NCBI GenBank assembly: GCA_050258715.1
Contig: JBLMZH010000014.1
Coordinates: 1-9,469, forward strand
Reading direction: 5' to 3'
From: JBLMZH01 sp050258715
GTDB lineage: Bacteria > Patescibacteriota > Doudnabacteria > UBA920 > O2-02-FULL-48-8
Length of the DNA stretch: 9,469 bases
Shown here: positions 1 through 5,877 of the stretch, piece by piece
Layout: every line of letters begins with the position of its first letter
Numbering within the stretch: position 1 is the stretch's first letter
The notes under the pieces: model-generated
The model's database searches: none
Told to the model about the DNA's origin: nothing
What the model saw: only the letters and a program-made list of their open reading frames with translations
Program-made: the position numbers and the translations under genes

Positions 1-32
1 TTGTTGGGGTGGAGTTCGGATAGTTTAAGCAT
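1..32 (-). CDS. rplO: Large subunit ribosomal protein uL15 (L15), first 10 codons only
   Basis: An ATG at 32-30 opens a frame reading MLKLSELHPN before the window ends. This matches the conserved start of bacterial uL15, typically M-K-L-x-E-L-x-P. uL15 binds 23S rRNA late in 50S assembly. The start lies inside the end of rpsE: the two genes overlap by 8 nt, with the rpsE TAA at 27-25, so translation is probably coupled. uL30 (rpmD) normally sits between S5 and L15 and has no room here. The identification rests on ten residues plus gene order, but the two agree. The rest of the gene is outside the window. Confidence 0.85.
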   Translation of the reverse strand, partial: MLKLSELHPN

Positions 33-555
33 GGGATTGTTGGGCTACTTTTTCCGCTTTCCGCGCCAATCTTTCATTCGGCTTAAGCTGAGTCAAGGCC
101 AGATAAGTGGCCATGACGTTGTTGGCTTTGTTGGACGAGCCGATCATCTTTGACAGAACGTTCTTAACTCCGGCCATGTCCAGCACTTGCCTGATGGCGC
201 CGCCGGCAATAACTCCGGTGCCGGGACGAGCCGGCTTTAAGAAGACGACGGATGATTTAAATTTAACCTGGGTTTGATGGGGAATGGTGTCATTTATGAT
301 GTTGACTTTGACCATGGTCTTCTTGGCGGAATTGACGGCCTTGTTGACCGCTTCGCTGACGTCAGTGCCTTTGCGCAAACCGATCCCGACGCGGCCCTTT
401 TTATCGCCAATGACCACGAGCGCGCGAAAACGCATGCGTTTGCCGCCTGCGACCACGCGGGTGACGCGCTTGACCTCGACCACTTTTTGGTCGAACTCTT
501 TCTTCGCCCCCTGCATCGGCCCCCTTCTGCCCGGTCTTTTCATATTATGGTTCAT
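25..555 (-). CDS. rpsE: Small subunit ribosomal protein uS5 (S5)
   Basis: uS5 lies near the mRNA entry channel and the decoding region of the 30S subunit and affects translational accuracy. The 176-residue protein has the N-terminal double-stranded-RNA-binding fold at about residues 20-85, with the GGKRMRFRALVVIGD and GRVGIG segments. The C-terminal domain carries LKPARPGTGVIAGGAIR at about 107-122. The first ATG (555) overlaps the rplR TAA as TAATG and has AGGA 11 nt upstream. A second ATG at 543, residue 5, sits in a TAATATG context like other genes here but has no Shine-Dalgarno, so I keep 555. The GKFGAGKVLLKPA block of many bacteria is here VKFKSSVVFLKPA. The end overlaps rplO. Confidence 0.97.
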   Translation of the reverse strand: MNHNMKRPGRRGPMQGAKKEFDQKVVEVKRVTRVVAGGKRMRFRALVVIGDKKGRVGIGLRKGTDVSEAVNKAVNSAKKTMVKVNIINDTIPHQTQVKFKSSVVFLKPARPGTGVIAGGAIRQVLDMAGVKNVLSKMIGSSNKANNVMATYLALTQLKPNERLARKAEKVAQQSHA

Positions 556-896
556 TAGAATTTGAGTCCTGCTTCGCGGGCCGCCTCCGCAGCCTGCTTG
601 ATCCGGCCGTGATATTTGTATCCGCCGCGATCAAAGACTGCTTCAGTGATCCCCAATTTAATGGCTTTTTCCGCTGCTAACTTGCCTACCATTCCGGCGA
701 CATCGGTCTTTTTTCCTTTGGCCTTGATCTCTTTGCTGGAGGCTGCGGCCAAAGTTTTGCCGGCGGCATCGTCTATCAACTGGACGTAAAAATTCTTAAG
801 CGACCTGAAAACGTTAAGGCGGGGGCGGACAGCACTGCCTAAAATCTTGGCTCTGACGCGGCGATGCCTGACGATTCTTGATTTATTCTGGGCCAT
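555..896 (-). CDS. rplR: Large subunit ribosomal protein uL18 (L18)
   Basis: uL18 binds 5S rRNA, together with uL5, and anchors it in the central protuberance of the 50S subunit. The 113-residue product has the basic N-terminus (KSRIVRHRRVRAKI), the RPRLNVFRSLKNFYVQLIDD strand region at 24-43 and the closing FDRGGYKYHGRIKQAAEAAREAG at about 88-110, all typical of the family and of normal length. A longer frame begins at 1013, but its first 39 residues are only the antisense-free overlap with rplF in another frame. The ATG at 896 matches the family start and has GGAGG 8 nt upstream. It follows the rplF stop after a single base. Confidence 0.97.
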   Translation of the reverse strand: MAQNKSRIVRHRRVRAKILGSAVRPRLNVFRSLKNFYVQLIDDAAGKTLAAASSKEIKAKGKKTDVAGMVGKLAAEKAIKLGITEAVFDRGGYKYHGRIKQAAEAAREAGLKF

Positions 897-897
897 A

Positions 898-1452
898 TTA
901 TTTGCCTCCTCCGACTGCCTTAACGACCTTGCCGGCTTTGCGCCTGATGGTCTCATCGCTGTATTTAATGCCTTTGCCCTTGTAGGGTTCCGGCGGCCTT
1001 TGACTTCTGACAACAGCTGCGAACTGTCCCACGGCCTGCCGATCGATTCCGGTAATGCTTATGACGTTCTTTTCAACTTTGGCTTCGAGCCCTGCCGGCA
1101 CTTCCATTTCGATCGGGTGTGAATATCCTAAATTGAGCACTAATTTTTTGCCCACCACGCCGGCCTTGTAACCCACGCCGTTGACTTCAAGGTTCTTGGA
1201 AAAGCCGGTGGTCACGCCCAAGACCATATTATTGATCAGTGCCCTGAAAAGTCCCCAAAGGGCGCGTTCCTTTTTATCGGTCTCGCGCTTCACCTTGACG
1301 TTCAATTCCTTCTCGGCTTTTTCAACAGTGACTTTGGGGTGCAACTCCAAGGACATCTCCCCTTTAGGGCCTTTGATCTTGATGTCCTTTCCCGAAAGCG
1401 TAACTTGGACCGAGTCGGGAATGATAATGGGTTTTTTTCCGATTCTGCTCAT
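898..1452 (-). CDS. rplF: Large subunit ribosomal protein uL6 (L6)
   Basis: uL6 sits near the sarcin-ricin loop and the factor-binding site of the 50S subunit. The 184-residue protein begins with the family signature MSRIGKKPI.IP and KGPKGEMSL (about 28-35). It contains the two repeated L6 domains and the C-terminal RPPEPYKGKGIKY segment (152-164) followed by IRRKAGK. Length is normal for bacteria. The start is preceded by AAGAATATG and only a weak AAGA-type Shine-Dalgarno. A 22-nt gap separates it from rpsH. Its terminal glycine codons double as the rplR ribosome binding site. Confidence 0.97.
   Translation of the reverse strand: MSRIGKKPIIIPDSVQVTLSGKDIKIKGPKGEMSLELHPKVTVEKAEKELNVKVKRETDKKERALWGLFRALINNMVLGVTTGFSKNLEVNGVGYKAGVVGKKLVLNLGYSHPIEMEVPAGLEAKVEKNVISITGIDRQAVGQFAAVVRSQRPPEPYKGKGIKYSDETIRRKAGKVVKAVGGGK
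905..909 (-). promoter_or_regulatory. Shine-Dalgarno of rplR, encoded in the rplF C-terminus
   Basis: GGAGG, within GGAGGAGG at 912-905, lies 8 nt before the rplR ATG at 896. It is formed by the codons for the glycine run that ends L6 (VGGGK). The ribosome finishing L6 covers this site, which suggests translational coupling. It decides the rplR start against the upstream in-frame ATG at 1013. Confidence 0.85.
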
Positions 1453-1474
1453 ATTCTTGAATGTCTTCTTAATC

Positions 1475-1864
1475 TTACCAAATCTGGCAAATTACTTCGC
1501 CGCCAACCTTTTCCTTCCTGGCGACCCTGTCGTTCATCAATCCTCTGGAAGTCGAGATAATGGTCGCCCCCATGCCTGAACGGACGTACGGGATCTCGCC
1601 CTTGCCGGTATAAATCCTCTGCCCCGGCTTGCTGACGCGCTTGATTCCGGAAATCGCCGGCTGTCCCTGTCCGTCGTACTTGAGTTTGATGATTAACGTT
1701 TTAAGCCCGGCTTCTTCCTTGACCTCGATCGATCCGACCCAGCCGTCCTTGGACAAAATCTGCCCCAAGCTGTGCTTGAACTTCGAGTACGGCATTAAGA
1801 CCTCCGTCTTTTTTGCGGATTGGGCGTTTCTGATTCGGGTGAGCATGTCTGAAATCGTATCCAT
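1475..1864 (-). CDS. rpsH: Small subunit ribosomal protein uS8 (S8)
   Basis: uS8 is a primary 16S rRNA binder (helix 21) needed for assembly of the 30S platform; in E. coli it is also the translational repressor of the spc operon. The 129-residue product has the N-terminal DTISDMLTRIRNAQ motif (2-15) and the C-terminal GKGEIPYVRSGMGATIISTSRGLM segment (about 88-111), with normal spacing and length. It starts 7 nt after the rpsN stop without a clear Shine-Dalgarno. I did not find an obvious S8-type rRNA mimic around rplE, the E. coli target site, although I could not fold the RNA. Confidence 0.97.
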   Translation of the reverse strand: MDTISDMLTRIRNAQSAKKTEVLMPYSKFKHSLGQILSKDGWVGSIEVKEEAGLKTLIIKLKYDGQGQPAISGIKRVSKPGQRIYTGKGEIPYVRSGMGATIISTSRGLMNDRVARKEKVGGEVICQIW

Positions 1865-1871
1865 AGTCGTT

Positions 1872-2066
1872 TTACCAGGAAGACTTAGTGACTCCGGGGA
1901 TCTCGCCGTTGGAGGCCAATTCCCTGAAGCAGATGCGGCACAGGTCGAAGTCGCGCATATAGCCGTGTTTGCGGCCGCAGCGCCAGCAGCGCCTGACGAC
2001 CCTCGTCTGATACTTGGGGTTGGTCCGGGAGCGGAGCGATTTAATTGTTTGGGCTTTGGTTGCCAT
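1872..2066 (-). CDS. rpsN: Small subunit ribosomal protein uS14, zinc-binding type (S14)
   Basis: uS14 belongs to the 30S head and contacts 16S rRNA near uS3 and uS10. This is the short, zinc-ribbon (C+) form of 64 residues, against 61 for the usual type Z protein. Four cysteines form C27-x2-C30 and C43-x2-C46, followed by the conserved FRELA...G.IPGV.K.SW end. The N-terminus is about three residues longer than in Bacillus. The start at 2066 has only a weak purine stretch (AGAAGAACC) upstream, after a 25-nt AT-rich gap behind rplE. Confidence 0.97.
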   Translation of the reverse strand: MATKAQTIKSLRSRTNPKYQTRVVRRCWRCGRKHGYMRDFDLCRICFRELASNGEIPGVTKSSW

Positions 2067-2091
2067 AATCTTAGGTTCTTCTATTAAAAAA

Positions 2092-2631
2092 TTATTTATC
2101 GCGGAACGGGAAGCCTAAGGCCTTAAGGAGAGCCAGGGCTTTCTCATCGTTCCCGGCGTTGGTTGCGATGTTGATCTCAAATCCGAAAGTTTGTTCGACC
2201 TGATCGCGGGAAGTTTCGGGAAAAACGATCTGTTCCTTAACGCCGATGCTGTAATTACCCTTGTGGTCAAAGCTCTTGGGGTTCAGCCCCTTGAAGTCTC
2301 TGACGCGAGGAAGGGCCACAGCCACCAGCTTCTGCAAAAAATCGTACATGCGCTGGCCTCTGAGCGTGACGGTCAATCCGACCACTTGGCCTTCGCGGAT
2401 CTTAAATCCGGAAACGGACTTCTTGGCCTCGGTCTTGACCGGAGCTTGTCCCGTGATGCGCCTTAAGTCCTCAGTGATGAATTCCAGAAGCTTCGGATCC
2501 TTGAGCGTGCGACCGACTCCGGCGTTGACTACGACCTTGATGATCTTCGGCACGGCCATCGGGTTATCCAGATTCAGCGACTTCTGAAGCTTGGGAACGA
2601 TCTCTTTGGTGTAAACGGTTTTAAGTGACAT
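2092..2631 (-). CDS. rplE: Large subunit ribosomal protein uL5 (L5)
   Basis: uL5 binds 5S rRNA and contacts the P-site tRNA elbow and the 30S head (bridge B1b). The 179-residue product equals the E. coli length. It shows the conserved VPKIIKVVVNAGVG segment (27-40), ITGQAPVKTEAKKSVSGFKIREG (59-81) and the FPETSRDQVEQTFGFEI region near the end. An in-frame ATG exists upstream at 2658, but the start at 2631 matches the family. That start overlaps the rplX stop as TAATG and has GGAGG 8 nt upstream, a strong sign of coupled translation. Confidence 0.97.
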   Translation of the reverse strand: MSLKTVYTKEIVPKLQKSLNLDNPMAVPKIIKVVVNAGVGRTLKDPKLLEFITEDLRRITGQAPVKTEAKKSVSGFKIREGQVVGLTVTLRGQRMYDFLQKLVAVALPRVRDFKGLNPKSFDHKGNYSIGVKEQIVFPETSRDQVEQTFGFEINIATNAGNDEKALALLKALGFPFRDK

Positions 2632-2945
2632 TAGAGTGTCCTCCCGCATTGCCGGCATTTTCTAAAATTGCCCTGCTGATTATGTTCATGAGCGACCCTT
2701 GTCGGTTTTCCGCAGTGCGGACAAAGAAGCATGACCTTGGAGCTCGGCATCGGAGCCGGCAATTCCATCCTCTGGCCTTTTTCATTGGCCCGCTTGGCCC
2801 GCTGAAACCTGACCTTGATGTTGATGCCCTCAACGACCACTTCGCGGTCTTTGGGGAAAGCCTCCAAGACCTTGCCGGATTTGCCCTTATCCTTGCCGGC
2901 AAGCACTCTGACCTCGTCGCCTTTTTTAAGATTGAATAGCGCCAT
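2631..2945 (-). CDS. rplX: Large subunit ribosomal protein uL24 (L24) with zinc ribbon
   Basis: uL24 is one of the first proteins to bind 23S rRNA and initiates 50S assembly; it lies near the tunnel exit. The 104-residue protein has an N-terminal KOW domain (KKGDEVRVLAGKDKGKSGKV at about 7-26) and a conserved middle region around residues 40-70. Its C-terminus is a four-cysteine ribbon: C75-x2-C78 and C97-x2-C100. This is the C+ zinc form, absent from E. coli L24 but common in other bacteria. GAGG lies 13 nt before the start, which is longer than ideal. It follows rplN by 5 nt and overlaps rplE by 1 nt. Confidence 0.97.
   Translation of the reverse strand: MALFNLKKGDEVRVLAGKDKGKSGKVLEAFPKDREVVVEGINIKVRFQRAKRANEKGQRMELPAPMPSSKVMLLCPHCGKPTRVAHEHNQQGNFRKCRQCGRTL
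2640..2644 (-). promoter_or_regulatory. Shine-Dalgarno of rplE inside the end of rplX
   Basis: GGAGG lies 8 nt upstream of the ATG at 2631 and within the last codons of rplX. It fixes the L5 start at 2631 rather than at the in-frame ATG at 2658. Confidence 0.85.
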
Positions 2946-2950
2946 ATTGG

Positions 2951-3322
2951 TTAAATAACCTCTTCTGCTAAAGAAATAATCTTGGTAAAGCCCATATCGC
3001 GAAGCTCGCGCGGGATCGGGCCGAATATGCGGGTACCTCTGGGGTCCTGGCTGTCCTTGTTGACCAAAACGGCCGCGTTATCGTCGAACCTGATGTAAGA
3101 GCCGTCGGCTCGCCTGACTTCCTTTCGGGTGCGGACGATCACGGCGTAAACCTTGTCGCCCTTCTTGGCCTGCCCTTTCGGAGCCGAGACCTTCACCGAA
3201 GCCGCCACGACATCGCCTAAGCTGACAAAGCGCCTGTGGTTCTTGCCGGACACTCCGAACACCGCGATCTCGCGAGCGCCCGTGTTGTCTGCAACTTTTA
3301 ATCTGGATCGGATCTGAATCAT
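2951..3322 (-). CDS. rplN: Large subunit ribosomal protein uL14 (L14)
   Basis: uL14 forms an intersubunit bridge with 16S rRNA helix 14, binds next to bL19 and is the docking site for the silencing factor RsfS. The 123-residue protein is highly typical: MIQIRSRLKVADNTGA at the start, the YAVIVRTRKEVRRADGSYIRFDDNAAVL core (about 59-86) and RGTRIFGPIPRELR (95-108). The start is well supported by AAGGA 9 nt upstream of the ATG, within AAGGAAAG. The junction with rpsQ is TAATATG, so the gap is a single base. Confidence 0.98.
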   Translation of the reverse strand: MIQIRSRLKVADNTGAREIAVFGVSGKNHRRFVSLGDVVAASVKVSAPKGQAKKGDKVYAVIVRTRKEVRRADGSYIRFDDNAAVLVNKDSQDPRGTRIFGPIPRELRDMGFTKIISLAEEVI

Positions 3323-3323
3323 A

Positions 3324-3563
3324 TTAGACTTTCCTTATAATTTGCCAATGCTTGGTCTTGCTCTTCTGGGGAATCTCAACCATCTCAACCTTGTCTCCGT
3401 GGGCAAAAGTTCCCTCTTCAACATGGGCCGGGAACCGCCTGGTCACGGTGTAGCGCTTGTGGTACTTGGGGTGTTTCTTGACCGATTTGACCTCGACTAT
3501 CGCGGTCTTTAGGGTTTTGCTTGAAATGACGACACCCGTCAATTTTCGCTTGATCTTGTCCAT
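3324..3563 (-). CDS. rpsQ: Small subunit ribosomal protein uS17 (S17)
   Basis: uS17 is a primary 16S rRNA binder in the 5' domain with an OB fold. The 79-residue product shows the family pattern: LTGVVISSKTLKTAIVEV (8-25), KHPKYHKRYTVTRRFPAH (30-47), then GDKVEMVE and the SKTKHWQI end. A purine-rich GGAAGGGA lies just upstream of the start, encoded by the last codons of rpmC. The gap to rpmC is one base (TAATATG), as is the gap to rplN. Confidence 0.97.
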   Translation of the reverse strand: MDKIKRKLTGVVISSKTLKTAIVEVKSVKKHPKYHKRYTVTRRFPAHVEEGTFAHGDKVEMVEIPQKSKTKHWQIIRKV

Positions 3564-3564
3564 A

Positions 3565-3759
3565 TTATTTTTTCCCTTCCATCTGCTTAAGCAAAGTGAG
3601 CATGCGGGCGATGTCCCTTCGGACGTTGGTCAATCGGTGAGGATTTTTCACTTCCTTGGAATGGATCTTAAATCGAAGGTCGCGGGCTTGTTCGCGGAAG
3701 ACGGCCAGCTGCTTCATCAGTTCATTTTTGCTTAAAAGTCTCATTTCCTTGATGGTCAT
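3565..3759 (-). CDS. rpmC: Large subunit ribosomal protein uL29 (L29)
   Basis: uL29 is a small two-helix protein beside uL23 at the tunnel exit, where it helps form the docking site for targeting factors and chaperones. The 64 residues include the N-terminal MTIKEMRLLSKNEL and the conserved LRFKIHSKEVKNPHRLTNVRRDIARMLT region (about 28-55). AAGG lies 8 nt before the start. The gene follows rplP after 10 nt and precedes rpsQ by one base. Confidence 0.96.
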   Translation of the reverse strand: MTIKEMRLLSKNELMKQLAVFREQARDLRFKIHSKEVKNPHRLTNVRRDIARMLTLLKQMEGKK

Positions 3760-3769
3760 AAAATTTGCC

Positions 3770-4186
3770 TTACTGGACCGAATTCCTTAATACGAATCTG
3801 GTCTTGATCGGGAGTTTGTGCGAGGCAAGCCTCATGGCTTCCTGAGCTTGATCTTGCGTGACACCGTCCATCTCGAACAGCACGCGGCCTTTTTGGACCA
3901 CGGCCACGAAATGATCGACTGCGCCTTTTCCTGAACCCATCGGAGACTCGTTGCCGTGAGCGGTAATCGGCTTGTCCGGGAAAATCCTGATCCAAATTTT
4001 GCCTCCGCGCTGAACATAACGGGTCATGGCGCGGCGGGCGGCTTCGATCTGGCGGCTCGTCACCCAGCTGTTCTCAATAGCCTTAAGTCCAAAGCTTCCG
4101 AACGCCACGAAATTGCCGGACATGGCTTTGCCGCTGGATTTTCCGCGATGATGCTTCCTGTGTTTGACCTTTTTGGGTATTAACAT
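3770..4186 (-). CDS. rplP: Large subunit ribosomal protein uL16 (L16)
   Basis: uL16 binds near the A site and peptidyl-transferase centre and is a late 50S assembly protein. The 138 residues carry MLIPKKVKHRK at the start, FGSFGLKA (29-36), RQIEAARRAMTRYVQRGGKIWIRIFPDKPIT (45-75) and LPIKTRF near the end. The loop reaching the catalytic centre reads NESPMGSGKG: proline 82 stands where E. coli has the hydroxylatable Arg81, which most bacteria also keep as Arg. The gene starts 6 nt after rpsC with no visible Shine-Dalgarno, so reinitiation by the ribosome finishing S3 is likely. Confidence 0.97.
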   Translation of the reverse strand: MLIPKKVKHRKHHRGKSSGKAMSGNFVAFGSFGLKAIENSWVTSRQIEAARRAMTRYVQRGGKIWIRIFPDKPITAHGNESPMGSGKGAVDHFVAVVQKGRVLFEMDGVTQDQAQEAMRLASHKLPIKTRFVLRNSVQ

Positions 4187-4192
4187 GATCGT

Positions 4193-4852
4193 TTATCGAA
4201 GCTTAGGATTATTATTGTTTCCAAAAACCTCGCCTTTGTTTATCCAAACCTTGACTCCCACCGTGCCGTAAGTGGTAAAAGCCGTGACGCGGGCGAAATC
4301 GATATTGGCGCGGAGCGTGTGCAGCGGAAGTTTGCCCTTAAACAGCCGTTCGGTGCGGGCGATCTCAGCTCCGCCTAAGCGGCCAGAACATTCGATCTTA
4401 ACTCCCAAAGCCCCGGCTTCCATAACCTGTTCGATCGCCATTTTCATGGCGCGCCTGAAGGCTACGCGCTTTTCAATCTGGTCCGCAATGTTCTGTCCGA
4501 TGACGAGAGACTGCAAATTGATGTCTTTGACCTCTTCAATGTTCATCCGAAGGTCCATCTTCTTCACTCCCAGTTTGGCAAAAAGCTTTTTCTTTAAATC
4601 TTCAATGCCGCCGCCGCCCTTGCCGATGATCATTCCCGGCTTGGTGGTCTTGATGTTAACGACAGTAGCCCTGGCATAACGTTCGATGTCGATCCGCACC
4701 AAACCCGCCTTTTTCAAAAGGTCGGAAAGGATGGATCGGATCCTGGTGTCTTCCTGAAGCAGACCGGCGAAATTGGTCTTGGTCAGCCACCGGGATTTCC
4801 AGGTGTCGGTGATGTTCAGCCTAAGGCTGTTGGCGTTAACTTTATGGCCCAT
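4193..4852 (-). CDS. rpsC: Small subunit ribosomal protein uS3 (S3)
   Basis: uS3 lines the mRNA entry tunnel in the 30S head and takes part in ribosomal helicase activity. The 219-residue protein has the family start MGHKVN, a KH domain whose GxxG loop is IIGKGGGG (75-82), the FRRAMK helix (132-137) with its conserved basic residues, and the C-terminal CSGRLGGAEIARTE (155-168) and LRANIDFARVTAFTTYG region. The length is close to the minimum for bacteria. An AAGGA lies upstream, but about 14 nt from the ATG, which is far for a Shine-Dalgarno. A 65-nt repeat-rich spacer separates it from rplV. Confidence 0.98.
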   Translation of the reverse strand: MGHKVNANSLRLNITDTWKSRWLTKTNFAGLLQEDTRIRSILSDLLKKAGLVRIDIERYARATVVNIKTTKPGMIIGKGGGGIEDLKKKLFAKLGVKKMDLRMNIEEVKDINLQSLVIGQNIADQIEKRVAFRRAMKMAIEQVMEAGALGVKIECSGRLGGAEIARTERLFKGKLPLHTLRANIDFARVTAFTTYGTVGVKVWINKGEVFGNNNNPKLR

Positions 4853-4860
4853 AATATTGG

Positions 4861-4920
4861 TACGATTCCTTACAATTTATTACTATCTATTACGACTTAT
4901 TACTATTTATTACTTTCTTA
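4861..4920 (-). repeat. 10-bp tandem repeat filling the rplV-rpsC spacer
   Basis: On the plus strand six consecutive 10-base blocks each begin with TAC. The four clearest are TACAATTTAT, TACTATCTAT, TACGACTTAT and TACTATTTAT (4871-4910); the flanking blocks (4861-4870 and 4911-4920) are more degenerate. The last block contains the rplV stop codon. Read as mRNA, the unit is about AUAAAUAGUA, so the spacer is full of UAA and UAG triplets. Since 10 is not a multiple of 3, stops fall in all three frames. It is very AT-rich beside its medium-GC neighbours. The function is unknown. Replication slippage, an unstructured ribosome landing zone or a readthrough stop are possible. Confidence 0.75.
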
Positions 4921-5502
4921 TTCCCCGCCCTTGCGGTTGAACAATCTCCTCTTTAAGCTGACCCGGTTCTCCTTGATCTTCTGCTCGCTCTTGGGTCCTG
5001 CCACCGGCTTGCCTTTCTGGGTCTTCACTGACCCCGATTCCGTTTCCTTCTCATGCTCATGAGTCTCTTCCGGTTCGCCCGCTGCTTTCTTTGATCTTAA
5101 GGAGAAGATTGAGCGGCGGGAGCGCTTTTTGGACTGATTTCTGGACTCAAGCGTGATATTGATATGGCTGGTCCTTTTCCTGACCACGAATCCGCGGCCC
5201 TGGGCTCGCGGCACCATTCTTTTGTAAACCGGGCCGCCGTCAACGGTCAAAGCCTTGATGAACAGATTCTCTTTCTTCAGCTGAAAATTGTGTTCAGCAT
5301 TGGCAATGGCGGAGTTCAAAAGCTTGGTGATAGGCAAAGCCGCAGTCTTGGAAGAATAGCGAAGCTGCTCCAAAGCGTCGGCAACGTTTCCCTTTCGGAC
5401 AACGTCAGCGACCAAGCGAAGCTTGCGCGGCGATACGTGGATGTATCGGGCGCTGGCTTTCACTTCCTTCGCGGCTTCCTTGTTTTGTTCTGGCTTTGCC
5501 AT
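4918..5502 (-). CDS. rplV: Large subunit ribosomal protein uL22 (L22) with long C-terminal extension
   Basis: uL22 contacts all 23S rRNA domains, and its beta-hairpin lines the narrow part of the exit tunnel. The core (residues 16-118) is typical: ARYIHVSPRKLRLVADVVRKG (18-38), LLNSAIANAEHN (61-72), and the hairpin with PVYKRMVPRAQGRGFVVRKRTSHI (91-114). The usual protein ends here at about 110-120 residues. This one continues to 194 with a charged, low-complexity linker rich in Glu, Lys and His and a final basic motif, VSLKRRLFNRKGGE. The start at 5502 is in a TAATATG context but has no Shine-Dalgarno; a 26-nt AT-rich gap separates it from rpsS. Confidence 0.97.
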   Translation of the reverse strand: MAKPEQNKEAAKEVKASARYIHVSPRKLRLVADVVRKGNVADALEQLRYSSKTAALPITKLLNSAIANAEHNFQLKKENLFIKALTVDGGPVYKRMVPRAQGRGFVVRKRTSHINITLESRNQSKKRSRRSIFSLRSKKAAGEPEETHEHEKETESGSVKTQKGKPVAGPKSEQKIKENRVSLKRRLFNRKGGE

Positions 5503-5528
5503 ATTAGTGGTTATGCTTTATCTAAAAA

Positions 5529-5876
5529 TTATTTCTTCTTCGGGGCTTCGGTCTCGGCCTTTGCCGCCTGCATCTGGCGCTTTTCGGCATCGGCTGCGGC
5601 CAAAGCTTCTTCCTTGGCCATGCGGCCTCCGTGGCGGATGAACTTCCTAGTCGGAGAAAATTCGCCGAGCTTGTGCCCGACCATGTTCTCCGAGACGGAA
5701 ACAGAAATGAAATTCTTGCCGTTGTAAACCAGAAAAGTCATGCCGACCATTTCAGGAAAAATCACGGAATCCCTGGACCAAGTCTTGATCTCGGTCTTGT
5801 GTCCGGGTTTGGCGTTCTGGACTTTCTTCAGCAATTTGGGGTCTATAAACGGCCCTTTTTTAAGCGATCTTCCCAT
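5529..5876 (-). CDS. rpsS: Small subunit ribosomal protein uS19 (S19) with Ala-rich tail
   Basis: uS19 sits in the 30S head with uS13 and contacts the large subunit in bridge B1. The 115 residues begin MGRSLKKGPFID, then KTWSRDSVIFPEMVGMTFLVYNGK (31-54) and the invariant MVGHKLGEFSPTRKF (65-79). Residues 86-115 form an extra Ala/Glu/Lys tail, probably helical. An upstream in-frame ATG at 5951 would add 25 residues overlapping rplB and is rejected. The ATG at 5876 matches the family, follows the rplB stop after one base (TAATATG) and has AAGGG 9 nt upstream. Confidence 0.97.
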   Translation of the reverse strand: MGRSLKKGPFIDPKLLKKVQNAKPGHKTEIKTWSRDSVIFPEMVGMTFLVYNGKNFISVSVSENMVGHKLGEFSPTRKFIRHGGRMAKEEALAAADAEKRQMQAAKAETEAPKKK

Positions 5877-5877
5877 A

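Noticed and set aside
274..565. Plus-strand open frames of 93-94 codons opposite rpsE
   Set aside because: They lie wholly antisense to a well-conserved S5 gene, show no recognisable protein features and two overlap each other in different frames. The same holds for all other plus-strand frames.
897..1013. 39-residue N-terminal extension of L18 from the ATG at 1013
   Set aside because: It overlaps rplF in another frame, has no homology to uL18, and the ATG at 896 has both the family start and a GGAGG at the right spacing.
2632..2658. Nine-residue extension of L5 from the ATG at 2658
   Set aside because: The ATG at 2631 gives the exact usual length of 179 residues, has GGAGG 8 nt upstream and overlaps the rplX stop as TAATG.
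2621..2902. Arg- and Ser-rich 93-codon minus-strand frame overlapping rplX
   Set aside because: It is an out-of-frame reading of rplX with no Shine-Dalgarno or conserved features, and it also overlaps the start of rplE.
3756..4017. Minus-strand frames of 61 and 79 codons inside rplP
   Set aside because: They are alternative-frame readings of the conserved L16 gene, and neither resembles a known small protein.
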